From: Saprospiraceae bacterium
GTDB lineage: Bacteria; Bacteroidota; Bacteroidia; Chitinophagales; Saprospiraceae
NCBI GenBank assembly: GCA_020436935.1
Contig: JAGQWX010000004.1
Location: 1-53,126 of the forward strand
Direction: 5' to 3'
DNA: 53,126 nucleotides
The notes under the pieces are model-generated. The model made no database searches. It saw only the letters and a program-made list of their open reading frames with translations, and had not been told where the DNA came from. Positions 41,911 through 49,720 of the stretch are shown piece after piece (position 1 is the stretch's first letter; every line of letters starts with the position of its first letter). Position numbers and translations under genes: made by a program.

Positions 41911-44340
41911 TTATGAGCCGCACATGATGCAGCCTTCTTCCATTGTACAAACCATTCCTTCTGTCATGGCGATTGGTTCTACCATTTTAGCTGGTTCTGG
42001 TTTTACGTCGATTACTTCCTGCTCGATTTCTGCTGCAACAGGTACTGATACCTTTGCCTGAATTCTTTGGTGTTTGTCGCTAAGTGTAAACTTGATCGGG
42101 TCTACCGCAGCCTTGCTTCTCAAATAATACATTCCTGTTTTCAAGCCCTTAGACCATGCATAGAAGTGCATGCTGGACAATTTTTTATTGTTTGGACTTT
42201 CCATGAAAAGGTTAAGACTCTGACTCTGGCATATGAAGGCACCTCTGTCCGCAGCCATATCAATGATTGCCTTTTGAGACAGCTCATAAGCTGTTTTGTA
42301 CATGTCTTTGATTTCCTGTGGCAAACCCTGGATGTTCTGAACGCTACCGTTGCTGGCCATCAGGATTTGTTTCATTTCCTCATCCCACAAGCCCAATTGA
42401 ATCAAGTCGTTCAATAAGTGTTTGTTTACCACAATGAATTCTCCTGAAAGAGTTCTTCTTGTGTAGAGATTGGAAGTATATGGCTCAAAACATTCGTTAT
42501 TGCCCAATATTTGTGAAGTGCTTGCTGTTGGCATTGGTGCTAGCAACAAGCTGTTTCTCAGACCGGTACTTTTAACTTCATTTTTAAGAGCTGTCCAGTT
42601 GTATCTGTCGCTTGGTGCAACATTCCACATGTCAAACTGGAATACACCCTGGCTTGCAGGAGATCCCTGGAATGTGGTATAAGGACCTTCTTCTTTTGCT
42701 AATTTGTTGGATTCGCTAATGGCAGCATGATAAATGGTTTCGAAGATGTCTTTATTCAGCTGGGCAGCCTCCGGACTATCAAAAGCCATACGCATCAACA
42801 AAAATACGTCTGCAAGTCCTTGTACTCCGATACCGATAGGCCTGTGTCTCATGTTGGAGTTTCTGGCTTCTTCGATAGGGTAGTAGTTGATGTCGATGAT
42901 CTTATTCAGGTTGCGTGTTACCACTCTGGTGATCTCATGCAGCTTCGCAAAGTCAAAAGTTTTGCTGTCTTTGTCTACAAATCTTGGAAGACTTAGTGAT
43001 GCAAGGTTACAAACGGCAACCTCATCTTTGGAGGTGTACTCCATGATCTCTGTACAGAGATTTGATGATCTGATGGTTCCCAGATTTTTCTGGTTCGACT
43101 TTGTATTTGCTGCGTCTTTGTATAAAAGGTAAGGTGTACCTGTTTCTATTTGTGACTCAAGAATGTTGAACCACAATTCCTGAGCATTGATCACTTCTCT
43201 TGCTTTGCCTTCCATCTCGTACTTTTCGTACAAAGTTTCAAAGTCTTTGCCGTAGGTATCATACAAACCCGGTGCTTCGTTTGGACAGAAAAGTGACCAT
43301 TTTCCATTTGCTTTTACACGCTCCATAAACAGATCCGGAATCCACATGGCGTAGAACAAATCTCTTGCTCTGAGTTCTTCCTTTCCTGTATTTTTCTTCA
43401 ACTCCAGGAAGTCCATAACATCTGCGTGCCATGGCTCGAGGTATACCGCAAAAGCTCCTTTTCTTTTTCCACCTCCCTGATCTACATATCTGGCAGTGTC
43501 ATTGAAGACTCTCAACATTGGGATGATGCCATTTGATGTACCACCTGTTCCTTTGATATAAGAACCTTTTGCTCTGATGTTGTGTATTGATAAACCTATA
43601 CCACCTGCAGACTGTGAGATTTTGGCACTTCTGCTAAGCGTTTCGAAAATACCGGAGATACTGTCTTCAGTCATACTCAAAAGGAAACATGAACTCAACT
43701 GAGGCTTAGGAGTACCGGCATTGAAGAGGGTAGGAGTGGCGTGGATAAACCATTTCTCAGACATGAGATGGTAGGTCTTTACTGCAGCTTCAATATCTTC
43801 ACCATGGATACCAACAGAAGCTCTCATCAACATGTGCTGTGGACGTTCGACCACATGACCATCCATCTTCAGGAGATAAGAACGCTCCAATGTTTTGAAA
43901 CCAAAGTAGTCGAAATCGTAGTCTCTGTCATAAATAATAGCAGAATTGAGTCTGTCCGCATGCTTCATGACAATCTCATACGTGCTGTCACCGATAAGAC
44001 CTGCCTTCTGGCCATTGACCGGGTCAATATAGTGATACAAAGCGTCTACTGTACTGGAGAACGATTTGTCTGTGTTCTTGTGTAAATTGCTGACAGCGAT
44101 TCTTGCTGCCAGTAATGCATAATCAGGATGGATAATAGCCATAGATGCCGCTGTTTCTGCAGCCAGGTTATCCAACTCAGTAGTACTCACACCATCGTAT
44201 AGGCCCTGAATTACTTTTTTAGCAATCTCGATGGAATCAACATAATCTTGATTGAGACCGTAGCATAATTTTTTGATGCGCGCAGTGATTTTGTCAAAGC
44301 TTACCGCTTCTCTCTTTCCACTCCTTTTGATGACTTGCAT
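41911..44340 (-). CDS. nrdA: Ribonucleoside-diphosphate reductase, class I, alpha subunit
   Basis: The 809-residue catalytic subunit reduces ribonucleotides for DNA synthesis. An N-terminal ATP-cone (about 1-90, '[20 protein letters not shown]') is present, so allosteric control by dATP is expected. The substrate-site cysteines appear in 'PQLSSCFLL' (about 215) and '[11 protein letters not shown]' (N-x-C-x-E radical-site motif). The C-terminal redox pair is in 'EEGCIMCGS', preceded by a flexible tail rich in Val/Pro/Glu. The overall pattern is that of class Ia, eukaryote-like enzymes. It follows nrdB by 67 bases, so the order is nrdB-nrdA. A strong hairpin ends the unit. Confidence 0.96.
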   Translation of the reverse strand: MQVIKRSGKREAVSFDKITARIKKLCYGLNQDYVDSIEIAKKVIQGLYDGVSTTELDNLAAETAASMAIIHPDYALLAARIAVSNLHKNTDKSFSSTVDALYHYIDPVNGQKAGLIGDSTYEIVMKHADRLNSAIIYDRDYDFDYFGFKTLERSYLLKMDGHVVERPQHMLMRASVGIHGEDIEAAVKTYHLMSEKWFIHATPTLFNAGTPKPQLSSCFLLSMTEDSISGIFETLSRSAKISQSAGGIGLSIHNIRAKGSYIKGTGGTSNGIIPMLRVFNDTARYVDQGGGKRKGAFAVYLEPWHADVMDFLELKKNTGKEELRARDLFYAMWIPDLFMERVKANGKWSLFCPNEAPGLYDTYGKDFETLYEKYEMEGKAREVINAQELWFNILESQIETGTPYLLYKDAANTKSNQKNLGTIRSSNLCTEIMEYTSKDEVAVCNLASLSLPRFVDKDSKTFDFAKLHEITRVVTRNLNKIIDINYYPIEEARNSNMRHRPIGIGVQGLADVFLLMRMAFDSPEAAQLNKDIFETIYHAAISESNKLAKEEGPYTTFQGSPASQGVFQFDMWNVAPSDRYNWTALKNEVKSTGLRNSLLLAPMPTASTSQILGNNECFEPYTSNLYTRRTLSGEFIVVNKHLLNDLIQLGLWDEEMKQILMASNGSVQNIQGLPQEIKDMYKTAYELSQKAIIDMAADRGAFICQSQSLNLFMESPNNKKLSSMHFYAWSKGLKTGMYYLRSKAAVDPIKFTLSDKHQRIQAKVSVPVAAEIEQEVIDVKPEPAKMVEPIAMTEGMVCTMEEGCIMCGS

Positions 44341-44407
44341 GTTACCTTAGTTTTTTTGTTGGTGAATAATGTTGATTTCGGTTATGGAATTGAGTATGTG
44401 TAGTTTT

Positions 44408-45388
44408 CTAGAAATCTGCATCTAGTGAAAAAACTTGTGATTCTTTGTCTGAAACCACAACTCCAGCTTTTTGGTAGTCCCCGACTCTTCTTTCAAAGAA
44501 GTTGGTTTTACCTTGTATTGAAATCATATCCATCCACGGGAATGGGTTTTCTACATTATATACTTTTTCATTGCCCAATGCGAATAATAATCTGTCTGCA
44601 ACAAACTCAATGTATGTACACATCATTTCTGCGTTCATTCCTATCAGTTTAACAGGGATGGCATCGGTCACGAATTCTTTCTCGATTTCTACAGCTTCTG
44701 TGATGATCTGAGTGATGGTTTCTTTTGGAAGCTTGTTGACAATGTGTTCGTTGTACAGCAAACAAGCGAAATCACAGTGCATTCCTTCATCTCTTGAAAT
44801 AAGTTCATTGCTGAATGTCAGACCAGGCATCAAACCCCTTTTCTTCAACCAGAAAATAGAGCAAAACGAACCAGAGAAAAATATACCTTCGACAGCAGCA
44901 AAAGCGATCAATCTTTCCTGAAAACTTCCCCCTTCGATCCATTTCAAAGCCCAATCAGCTTTTTTACCAACACAAGGGATGGTGTCCAATGCATTGAGAA
45001 GAAAAGACTTCTCTTTTGCGTCTTTTATATAAGTGTCGATCAATAAAGAATAAGTCTCAGAATGGATGTTTTCCATCATGATCTGAAATCCGTAGAAAAA
45101 CTTGGCTTCTGTGTATTGAACTTCTCTGACCATGTTTTCAGCCAGGTTTTCGTTCACGATGCCATCGCTTGCAGCGAAGAATGCCAGCACGTGTTTGATG
45201 AAGTGTCTCTCATCATCATTCAGCTTGTCGTTCCAATCTGTAGTGTCCTGGCTGAGATCTATTTCTTCCGCTGTCCAGATACAGGCCTCACTAAGCTTAT
45301 AGTAGTGCCATATGTCCTGGTGCTCTATAGGGAATAAAACAAATCGGCCGGGATTTTCTACTAAAATTGGTTCTAATTGTGCTGTCAT
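44408..45388 (-). CDS. nrdB: Ribonucleoside-diphosphate reductase, class I, beta subunit
   Basis: The 326-residue subunit houses the di-iron/tyrosyl-radical centre. The metal ligands and radical Tyr can be traced in '[11 protein letters not shown]' (Asp), '[24 protein letters not shown]' (Glu, His and the radical Tyr of 'SETYSLLI', shortened), '[10 protein letters not shown]' (Glu) and '[14 protein letters not shown]' (Glu, His). The presence of the Tyr argues for class Ia rather than the Phe-containing Ic form. The C-terminal tail (ending 'VFSLDADF') binds the alpha subunit. It starts at ATG 45388, with a 512-base AT-rich region upstream that holds DnaA-box-like sites. Confidence 0.96.
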   Translation of the reverse strand: MTAQLEPILVENPGRFVLFPIEHQDIWHYYKLSEACIWTAEEIDLSQDTTDWNDKLNDDERHFIKHVLAFFAASDGIVNENLAENMVREVQYTEAKFFYGFQIMMENIHSETYSLLIDTYIKDAKEKSFLLNALDTIPCVGKKADWALKWIEGGSFQERLIAFAAVEGIFFSGSFCSIFWLKKRGLMPGLTFSNELISRDEGMHCDFACLLYNEHIVNKLPKETITQIITEAVEIEKEFVTDAIPVKLIGMNAEMMCTYIEFVADRLLFALGNEKVYNVENPFPWMDMISIQGKTNFFERRVGDYQKAGVVVSDKESQVFSLDADF

Positions 45389-45900
45389 GGTCTATTATTT
45401 ATACTGTTAGTTATCTTTTTCAAGTGTTTATAACTACTTTTTTCATATATATTTTTTCTTCGGGGAGTCAAAAGTACCACCTTATTTTTAGAGAGAAAAA
45501 TTTATATAAGAAAAAGACGTATAGTTTTTTCTCGTATTATTAATTGCCTCTAAATGAGTTGGTTGATGTTTAAGAAGAAAGGTATTTTTTACTCTTAAAC
45601 GATTGTTGCTTTTGATTACTCTCGGCAGTACAAATTAAGAAAATTTTTAATCTAATTTTAGAATGAAAAAACTTAAAGTTATCCACACAGTGTTGATAAC
45701 AAAGGTAAAACCCTGAAAGTCTTGACATTACGAAATTTCATAATATTACTGTAATGTTAATAAATAATTATTTAAAGCTACACGTGCCATAATACGCTGA
45801 TATTCAATTACTTATGGAATATTAATGGCAGATAGAATTGATATTATCTAATCCCGGATGACGTGGTAAAGGGTCTCGTTGAATAAAATCTAATGATTGT
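45389..45900. other. Regulatory region upstream of nrdB
   Basis: These 512 bases are strongly AT-rich and contain no gene. They hold an inverted pair of DnaA-box-like 9-mers (45679-45699). A larger inverted repeat, ACATTAC...GTAATGT, lies at 45725-45757 and is followed by an AT stretch to about 45775. -7-like CAAAnnTA boxes occur at 45469-45476 and 45700-45707, but neither has a good -33 partner, so the nrdB promoter is not located. I see no cobalamin riboswitch. Confidence 0.6.
45679..45699. promoter_or_regulatory. Inverted pair of DnaA-box-like sites upstream of nrdBA
   Basis: TTATCCACA (45679-45687) is a perfect match to the DnaA-box consensus TTATnCACA. Three bases later TGTTGATAA (45691-45699) is, on the other strand, TTATCAACA, one base off consensus. 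The two face each other. Control of ribonucleotide reductase genes by DnaA is known in Escherichia coli, so a similar link is possible here. Confidence 0.6.
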
Positions 45901-46851
45901 TTAGAATCTTCTGTTCCTTCTGAACCACGCGATAAGTCCAAAACCCAGGATGATTGAAAAGATGATGATGAAAGGGAAGGCCCATTTGCTTGTTCTGAAC
46001 GGGAGATACTCCAGGTTCATACCATAAAAGCTGGCCACCAGGGTTGGTACCATCAAGATGATGGTGACGATCGTCAGCCTGTGGATAAAGATGTTCATAT
46101 TGTTGGAAATAATGGTGGTGTAAGCTTCCATCGTACTTCCAAGGATGTTGGTATAGACATTAGACATTTCAAGGGCCTGGCCGTTGTCAATGATGATGTC
46201 TTCAAATAAGTCAGAATGATTTTCCATTTCTGAAATTTTCAGCAAGTCGGTTCTTTTGATTTTCATTTTCAAAAGATCATTGGCGGACAAACTGTTCACG
46301 AAGTAGACCAAACTCTTCTCAATCCTGAGCAACTGCTGCAATTCCTCATTTCTACTGCTGTTGTACAATTCTTGTTCGATCAGATTGCGTTTGAGGTTGA
46401 GCTTTTTCAAACAATCCAGGAATCTGTACACCGTTTGTTCAAAGATCTGCAGGACAAAGAGCTGTTTGTCATTAGGGTCAAAGTTCTTGACCTTATCCTC
46501 CATAAATTTTTCCAGGATAGGGTTTTCCCTGGCTGTAACGGTGATGATGATGCGGTCACAGATGATCACACCTACCGGTACTGTTATATAAATGGCTTCG
46601 CTGTCTTTGGCATCGTCATTCAAAATGGGGGTATTGATGAGGATGAGGGTCGAATCTTCATCTTTTTCGTAACGCGACCTTTCATCAATATCGAGTGAAT
46701 CTGTCAAAAAGTCAAGAGGAATATTGAATGCTTCGCTTATTTCATCCAACTCTCCATGCTCGAAAGGAGGGTATAAGTTGATCCAGCTGGCTTCCTTGTA
46801 GTCAGTTATTTCTTTGAGTCTGCTGGTGTTTTTTGCGAAGCTGTAGATCAT
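45901..46851 (-). CDS. corA: CorA-family magnesium/divalent cation channel
   Basis: The 316-residue protein has a large N-terminal cytoplasmic domain (about 1-240, mixed alpha/beta then long helices), two C-terminal membrane helices (about 254-274 and 290-309) and the selectivity motif Gly-Met-Asn at 277-279 ('FYGMNLEYLPF'). It should form a pentameric inner-membrane channel for Mg2+ (or Co2+/Ni2+). It ends in a basic tail ('WFRRNRRF') as usual. A TTG-N23-TACTTTTG promoter candidate lies upstream. No partner gene is adjacent. Confidence 0.93.
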   Translation of the reverse strand: MIYSFAKNTSRLKEITDYKEASWINLYPPFEHGELDEISEAFNIPLDFLTDSLDIDERSRYEKDEDSTLILINTPILNDDAKDSEAIYITVPVGVIICDRIIITVTARENPILEKFMEDKVKNFDPNDKQLFVLQIFEQTVYRFLDCLKKLNLKRNLIEQELYNSSRNEELQQLLRIEKSLVYFVNSLSANDLLKMKIKRTDLLKISEMENHSDLFEDIIIDNGQALEMSNVYTNILGSTMEAYTTIISNNMNIFIHRLTIVTIILMVPTLVASFYGMNLEYLPFRTSKWAFPFIIIFSIILGFGLIAWFRRNRRF

Positions 46852-46923
46852 AATCTTCTTATTTTAATTTTTGACTACAGTGGAAATTTGGTTACAGTGG
46901 CACTGTTTTGCCAACTTGGTGTG

Positions 46924-46957
46924 CAAAAGTAACAAAACATTCTACGACACGAAACAA
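46924..46957 (-). promoter_or_regulatory. Candidate promoter of corA
   Basis: On the minus strand TTG (complement of 46955-46957) and TACTTTTG (complement of 46924-46931) are spaced by 23 bases, at the long end of the phylum's -33/-7 range. Confidence 0.4.
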
Positions 46958-47024
46958 TGCTGTGATATTAAATCACTATAAAATATTTATCATTCTGTAA
47001 GCTCTTCCTAAAAAGAAAGTAGTT

Positions 47025-47870
47025 CTAGGAATAGTTGCATGTAAGATGACGGTCCTTGCCTTGTAGATCTTTGTGTACAATGATATTTTTAGCTTCGCTA
47101 GCTTCAAATATTGAAACAACTTTTTCAATAAAAATAGGATTGCACTCTACTGCGACAAAGATCTTTCGATCTGATAAGGCCGAAAATTTTGCAATTTTTT
47201 CGTAGAATAGCGTAGGTGGTTCAGCAAATAAGGCCACATGAGGCTCATAATCCAGGACATTGGATTCCATGGTTTTTGCTTCCGATGTATCAATATAAGG
47301 TGGGTTGCTCAAGATCACATCATAGCCGGATAATCCCTCCCAGTTTTCTTCATTTAAGAAATCAATTTGGAGAAACTCACAATCGAGTTCGGTAGATCCT
47401 GCATTTTTCTTCGCCACCTCAAGTGCACTGGCTGAAATGTCAAGTAAATCCAATTTTTTGATCACCTTACAAGACCTGGCCAGACTCAGACCCAGACATC
47501 CACTTCCACAGCCAATGTCTAATGCATTAAGTTTGTCAGTCATTTGTTGGCCAATCATTTTATTTGAAATATAAACCAACTCCTCTGTTTCAGGCCTTGG
47601 GATCAAAACATTTTCATTGACATGATACAACTGGTCGTAGAAATAAGCTTTACCCACTACATATTGAAAGGGTTTCTTTTTCCTTAGGTCAATGATATCC
47701 ATCGCAAGCTCATCCATTATGCCCTCCGCAGTATCAGGATTTTCAAAGGTCTTGTCTTCCAGATAATATCTGGCTATATTTTCTGCTTCTCTTGTATCAT
47801 AAACTCCTTCGAGTCCGGAGACAATTTTTTTGAAAAGCTTGTGCTTTAATCCACTAACCATTTTTCGCAT
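47025..47870 (-). CDS. prmC: Release factor glutamine methyltransferase
   Basis: This 281-residue enzyme methylates the GGQ glutamine of peptide release factors using SAM. It has the PrmC N-terminal helical domain (about 1-75, with 'KKPFQYVVGKAYFYDQLYHV' and 'VLIPRPETEELVY'), the SAM-binding 'LDIGCGSGCLGLSLA' and the catalytic 'ILSNPPYID'. The start ATG at 47870 overlaps the oxidoreductase 3' end by 17 bases; a second ATG at 47861 would give nearly the same protein. It is probably cotranscribed with the gene upstream. Confidence 0.94.
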   Translation of the reverse strand: MRKMVSGLKHKLFKKIVSGLEGVYDTREAENIARYYLEDKTFENPDTAEGIMDELAMDIIDLRKKKPFQYVVGKAYFYDQLYHVNENVLIPRPETEELVYISNKMIGQQMTDKLNALDIGCGSGCLGLSLARSCKVIKKLDLLDISASALEVAKKNAGSTELDCEFLQIDFLNEENWEGLSGYDVILSNPPYIDTSEAKTMESNVLDYEPHVALFAEPPTLFYEKIAKFSALSDRKIFVAVECNPIFIEKVVSIFEASEAKNIIVHKDLQGKDRHLTCNYS

Positions 47871-48801
47871 CTTTTAATAAGGTCTCCATCATTTTTGAAA
47901 CCAAAACTGAATGATCAATGGTCATAGACGGACTCTCCATTAGCCCATTTTCAATACATTGAACCGCCTCTTCGATCTCATGGAAATAACCTGTTTCTGT
48001 GTATGGCAGGTAGTAGGTGTAAACTTCCTCATTCGTGATGTGCTCAATTTTCTGACACCGCCAAAAATCCTTCAGGACAAGACTTCCCTTTTTACCCATG
48101 ATTATTGCATCATTGCTTCCTTCCTTATCGAGCGCACAAAAACACTGGGCCACAAATCCATTTTCAAACCGCATATCAAAAGTCATGTTGATATCGACAT
48201 TTTCTTCTGACCAATTGGCCATTGACTTGTATTCAACTGGAGCTTTATTCCCAGCCAGGTCAAGAGCTATAGCTAATGGGTAAATGCCAATATCGTACAT
48301 GGCACCACCAGCCAATGCAGGATTGCGGTGACGACCTTCTGCAGAACCAGGATGATCAAAAGTAAAGTTGGCTGTCATCCAGTGTACTTCTCCTATGAGG
48401 CCTTCTTTGATCAATTGCATGGCTTTCTTATAAGCAGGTAAATACCGGGTCCACATGGCTTCCATCAAAAAAGTACTACGGGGATAAGATCTTATTTTTT
48501 GAGCTGATGCCAGGTCCAAAGCCATTGGCTTCTCACAGACAACATGTTTATGATGATCCAGACACATGAGCACCTGATCCACATGAAAATTGTGTGTTGT
48601 ACAAATGTAAACGATATCTACATTTTCGTCCTTTACGAGATCCGCATAGTCGTTGTAAATAACAGCTTCAGGGCATTTATATGAAGCAGTATCTTTTCCT
48701 GATTTGGTAGCAATGGCACTCACGTTTTGTCCGGGTACTGCGATCAAGCTCTTTAAAAACTTATGCGCGATATTGCCAAAACCAATAAATCCCCAGTTCA
48801 T
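47854..48801 (-). CDS. Gfo/Idh/MocA-family oxidoreductase
   Basis: The 315-residue NAD(P)-dependent dehydrogenase has the N-terminal Rossmann fold ('WGFIGFGNIAHKF', about 2-14), the family motif 'VVCEKPMALDLASAQ' (about 90-104) with the conserved Glu-Lys-Pro, and a C-terminal GFO_IDH_MocA_C-type domain ('GGAMYDIGIYPLA', with the usual Asp and Tyr/His-type catalytic region). It may act on a sugar or trans-dihydrodiol; the substrate is unknown. The frame stays open up to 49038, but that extension runs into the tRNA-Leu gene and does not look like protein. ATG 48801 starts right at the Rossmann strand and is chosen. Confidence 0.9.
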   Translation of the reverse strand: MNWGFIGFGNIAHKFLKSLIAVPGQNVSAIATKSGKDTASYKCPEAVIYNDYADLVKDENVDIVYICTTHNFHVDQVLMCLDHHKHVVCEKPMALDLASAQKIRSYPRSTFLMEAMWTRYLPAYKKAMQLIKEGLIGEVHWMTANFTFDHPGSAEGRHRNPALAGGAMYDIGIYPLAIALDLAGNKAPVEYKSMANWSEENVDINMTFDMRFENGFVAQCFCALDKEGSNDAIIMGKKGSLVLKDFWRCQKIEHITNEEVYTYYLPYTETGYFHEIEEAVQCIENGLMESPSMTIDHSVLVSKMMETLLKDAKNG

Positions 48802-48996
48802 ACTTTTATGTGATTTTAAGTCTTTGAAATTTTTAAGGACATTTTTTCTTGCCAAATTCAGTATCTTAAAAGGATTAATAATCCTTATGATTTGAAGCCC
48901 AAAATGAATATCCCCGGTGTTCAATACTTCTTGTTGGTAAAGCTTGAATCCTAAGGCAAAGATCAAATAATTCTTGGAAAAAGGAAATTGAAAAGG

Positions 48997-49081
48997 TACC
49001 CGGAGCGGGACTTGAACCCGCACAGCCGCGATGGCCACAGGATTTTAAGTCCTGCGTGTCTACCGATTCCACCATCCGGGC
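48997..49081 (-). tRNA. tRNA-Leu (UAA)
   Basis: Read on the minus strand, the sequence begins GCCCGGATGGTGGAATCGG and folds into a class II cloverleaf. The acceptor stem is GCCCGGA/TCCGGGT (one G-U), the anticodon stem is CAGGA/TCCTG with loop CTTAAAA, and the anticodon is TAA. A long variable arm follows, and the T-loop is GTTCAAGTC. 85 bases; the CCA end is not fully encoded (CC then T). Confidence 0.95.
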
Positions 49082-49165
49082 TAAAACAAAAAAAGGGAAG
49101 TGTAACAATGATTTTCGGATTTTTATTCCGAGGTCATCTTTTTGATACACACCCCTCTGAATGAG

Positions 49166-49238
49166 AGCGGAAGACGAGATTCGAACTCGCGACCCCAACC
49201 TTGGCAAGGTTGTGCTCTACCAGCTGAGCTACTTCCGC
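49166..49238 (-). tRNA. tRNA-Gly (GCC)
   Basis: The minus strand begins GCGGAAGTAGCTCAGCTGG and folds into a normal cloverleaf. The acceptor stem GCGGAAG/CTTCCGC is perfect, the anticodon stem is CAACC/GGTTG with loop TTGCCAA, so the anticodon is GCC, and the T-loop is GTTCGAATC. 73 bases, no CCA encoded. It lies 84 bases from tRNA-Leu, probably in one transcript. Confidence 0.96.
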
Positions 49239-49720
49239 ATGTACTTAAAGAACGTCGTGCTTTGAAAAGCGATGCAAATATAGAAACTTACATTTCTTTC
49301 AAACAAACTTTTTTGAAGATATTTATAAAGATTTTTTTCATTTTGGCTTAAGTCAAAGAATTACAGAAGTTTATAATGTGTCTGATAAGAGCATATCTAT
49401 GAATGTGATTGTGAGGGAAGACATCATTGGCTTATTTTAAATCAAAAACTGACAATATTGGATTTTTCAAGGTGCTATTTGCTTCATCCATCCAATTATG
49501 TAAAGTCCATCCCGGCACTTTCAAAATATAAAAAATTACAATTGTAGCAAGCATAAGTTTTACCGATATATATCGTATAGCATAACAATGTGTTCAGACA
49601 TCTTTTCCAATGACATCAATTTGGAGAAATATTTAAAAACATATCTATATTTTGTGCGTTCTAAAATTATGATTAGAAATCGAGATTCATTTTCTTTACG
49701 CATACAACGTCAATAAGAAA
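49239..49720. other. Intergenic region between tRNA-Gly and the secreted protein gene
   Basis: 482 AT-rich bases. The only supported element is the tRNA promoter (49275-49307). There are short AT-rich palindromic bits (such as CGATATATATCG at 49565-49576), but no clear gene, RNA or terminator. A short frame from ATG 49669 has no recognisable content. Confidence 0.55.
49275..49307 (-). promoter_or_regulatory. Promoter of the tRNA-Gly/tRNA-Leu unit
   Basis: On the minus strand TTTG (complement of 49304-49307) and TATATTTG (complement of 49275-49282) are 21 bases apart, a full match to the phylum consensus. Transcription would begin some 30 bases before the tRNA-Gly 5' end. Confidence 0.6.

Noticed and set aside
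45389-45900. Possible chromosomal replication origin
   Set aside because: Only two DnaA-box-like sites and no dnaA, dnaN or gidA/mnmG neighbours; genes on both sides run the same way. Kept only as a possible nrd regulatory site.
48802-49038. N-terminal extension of the Gfo/Idh/MocA reading frame
   Set aside because: It runs through the tRNA-Leu gene and an AT-rich spacer; the family N-terminus begins at ATG 48801.
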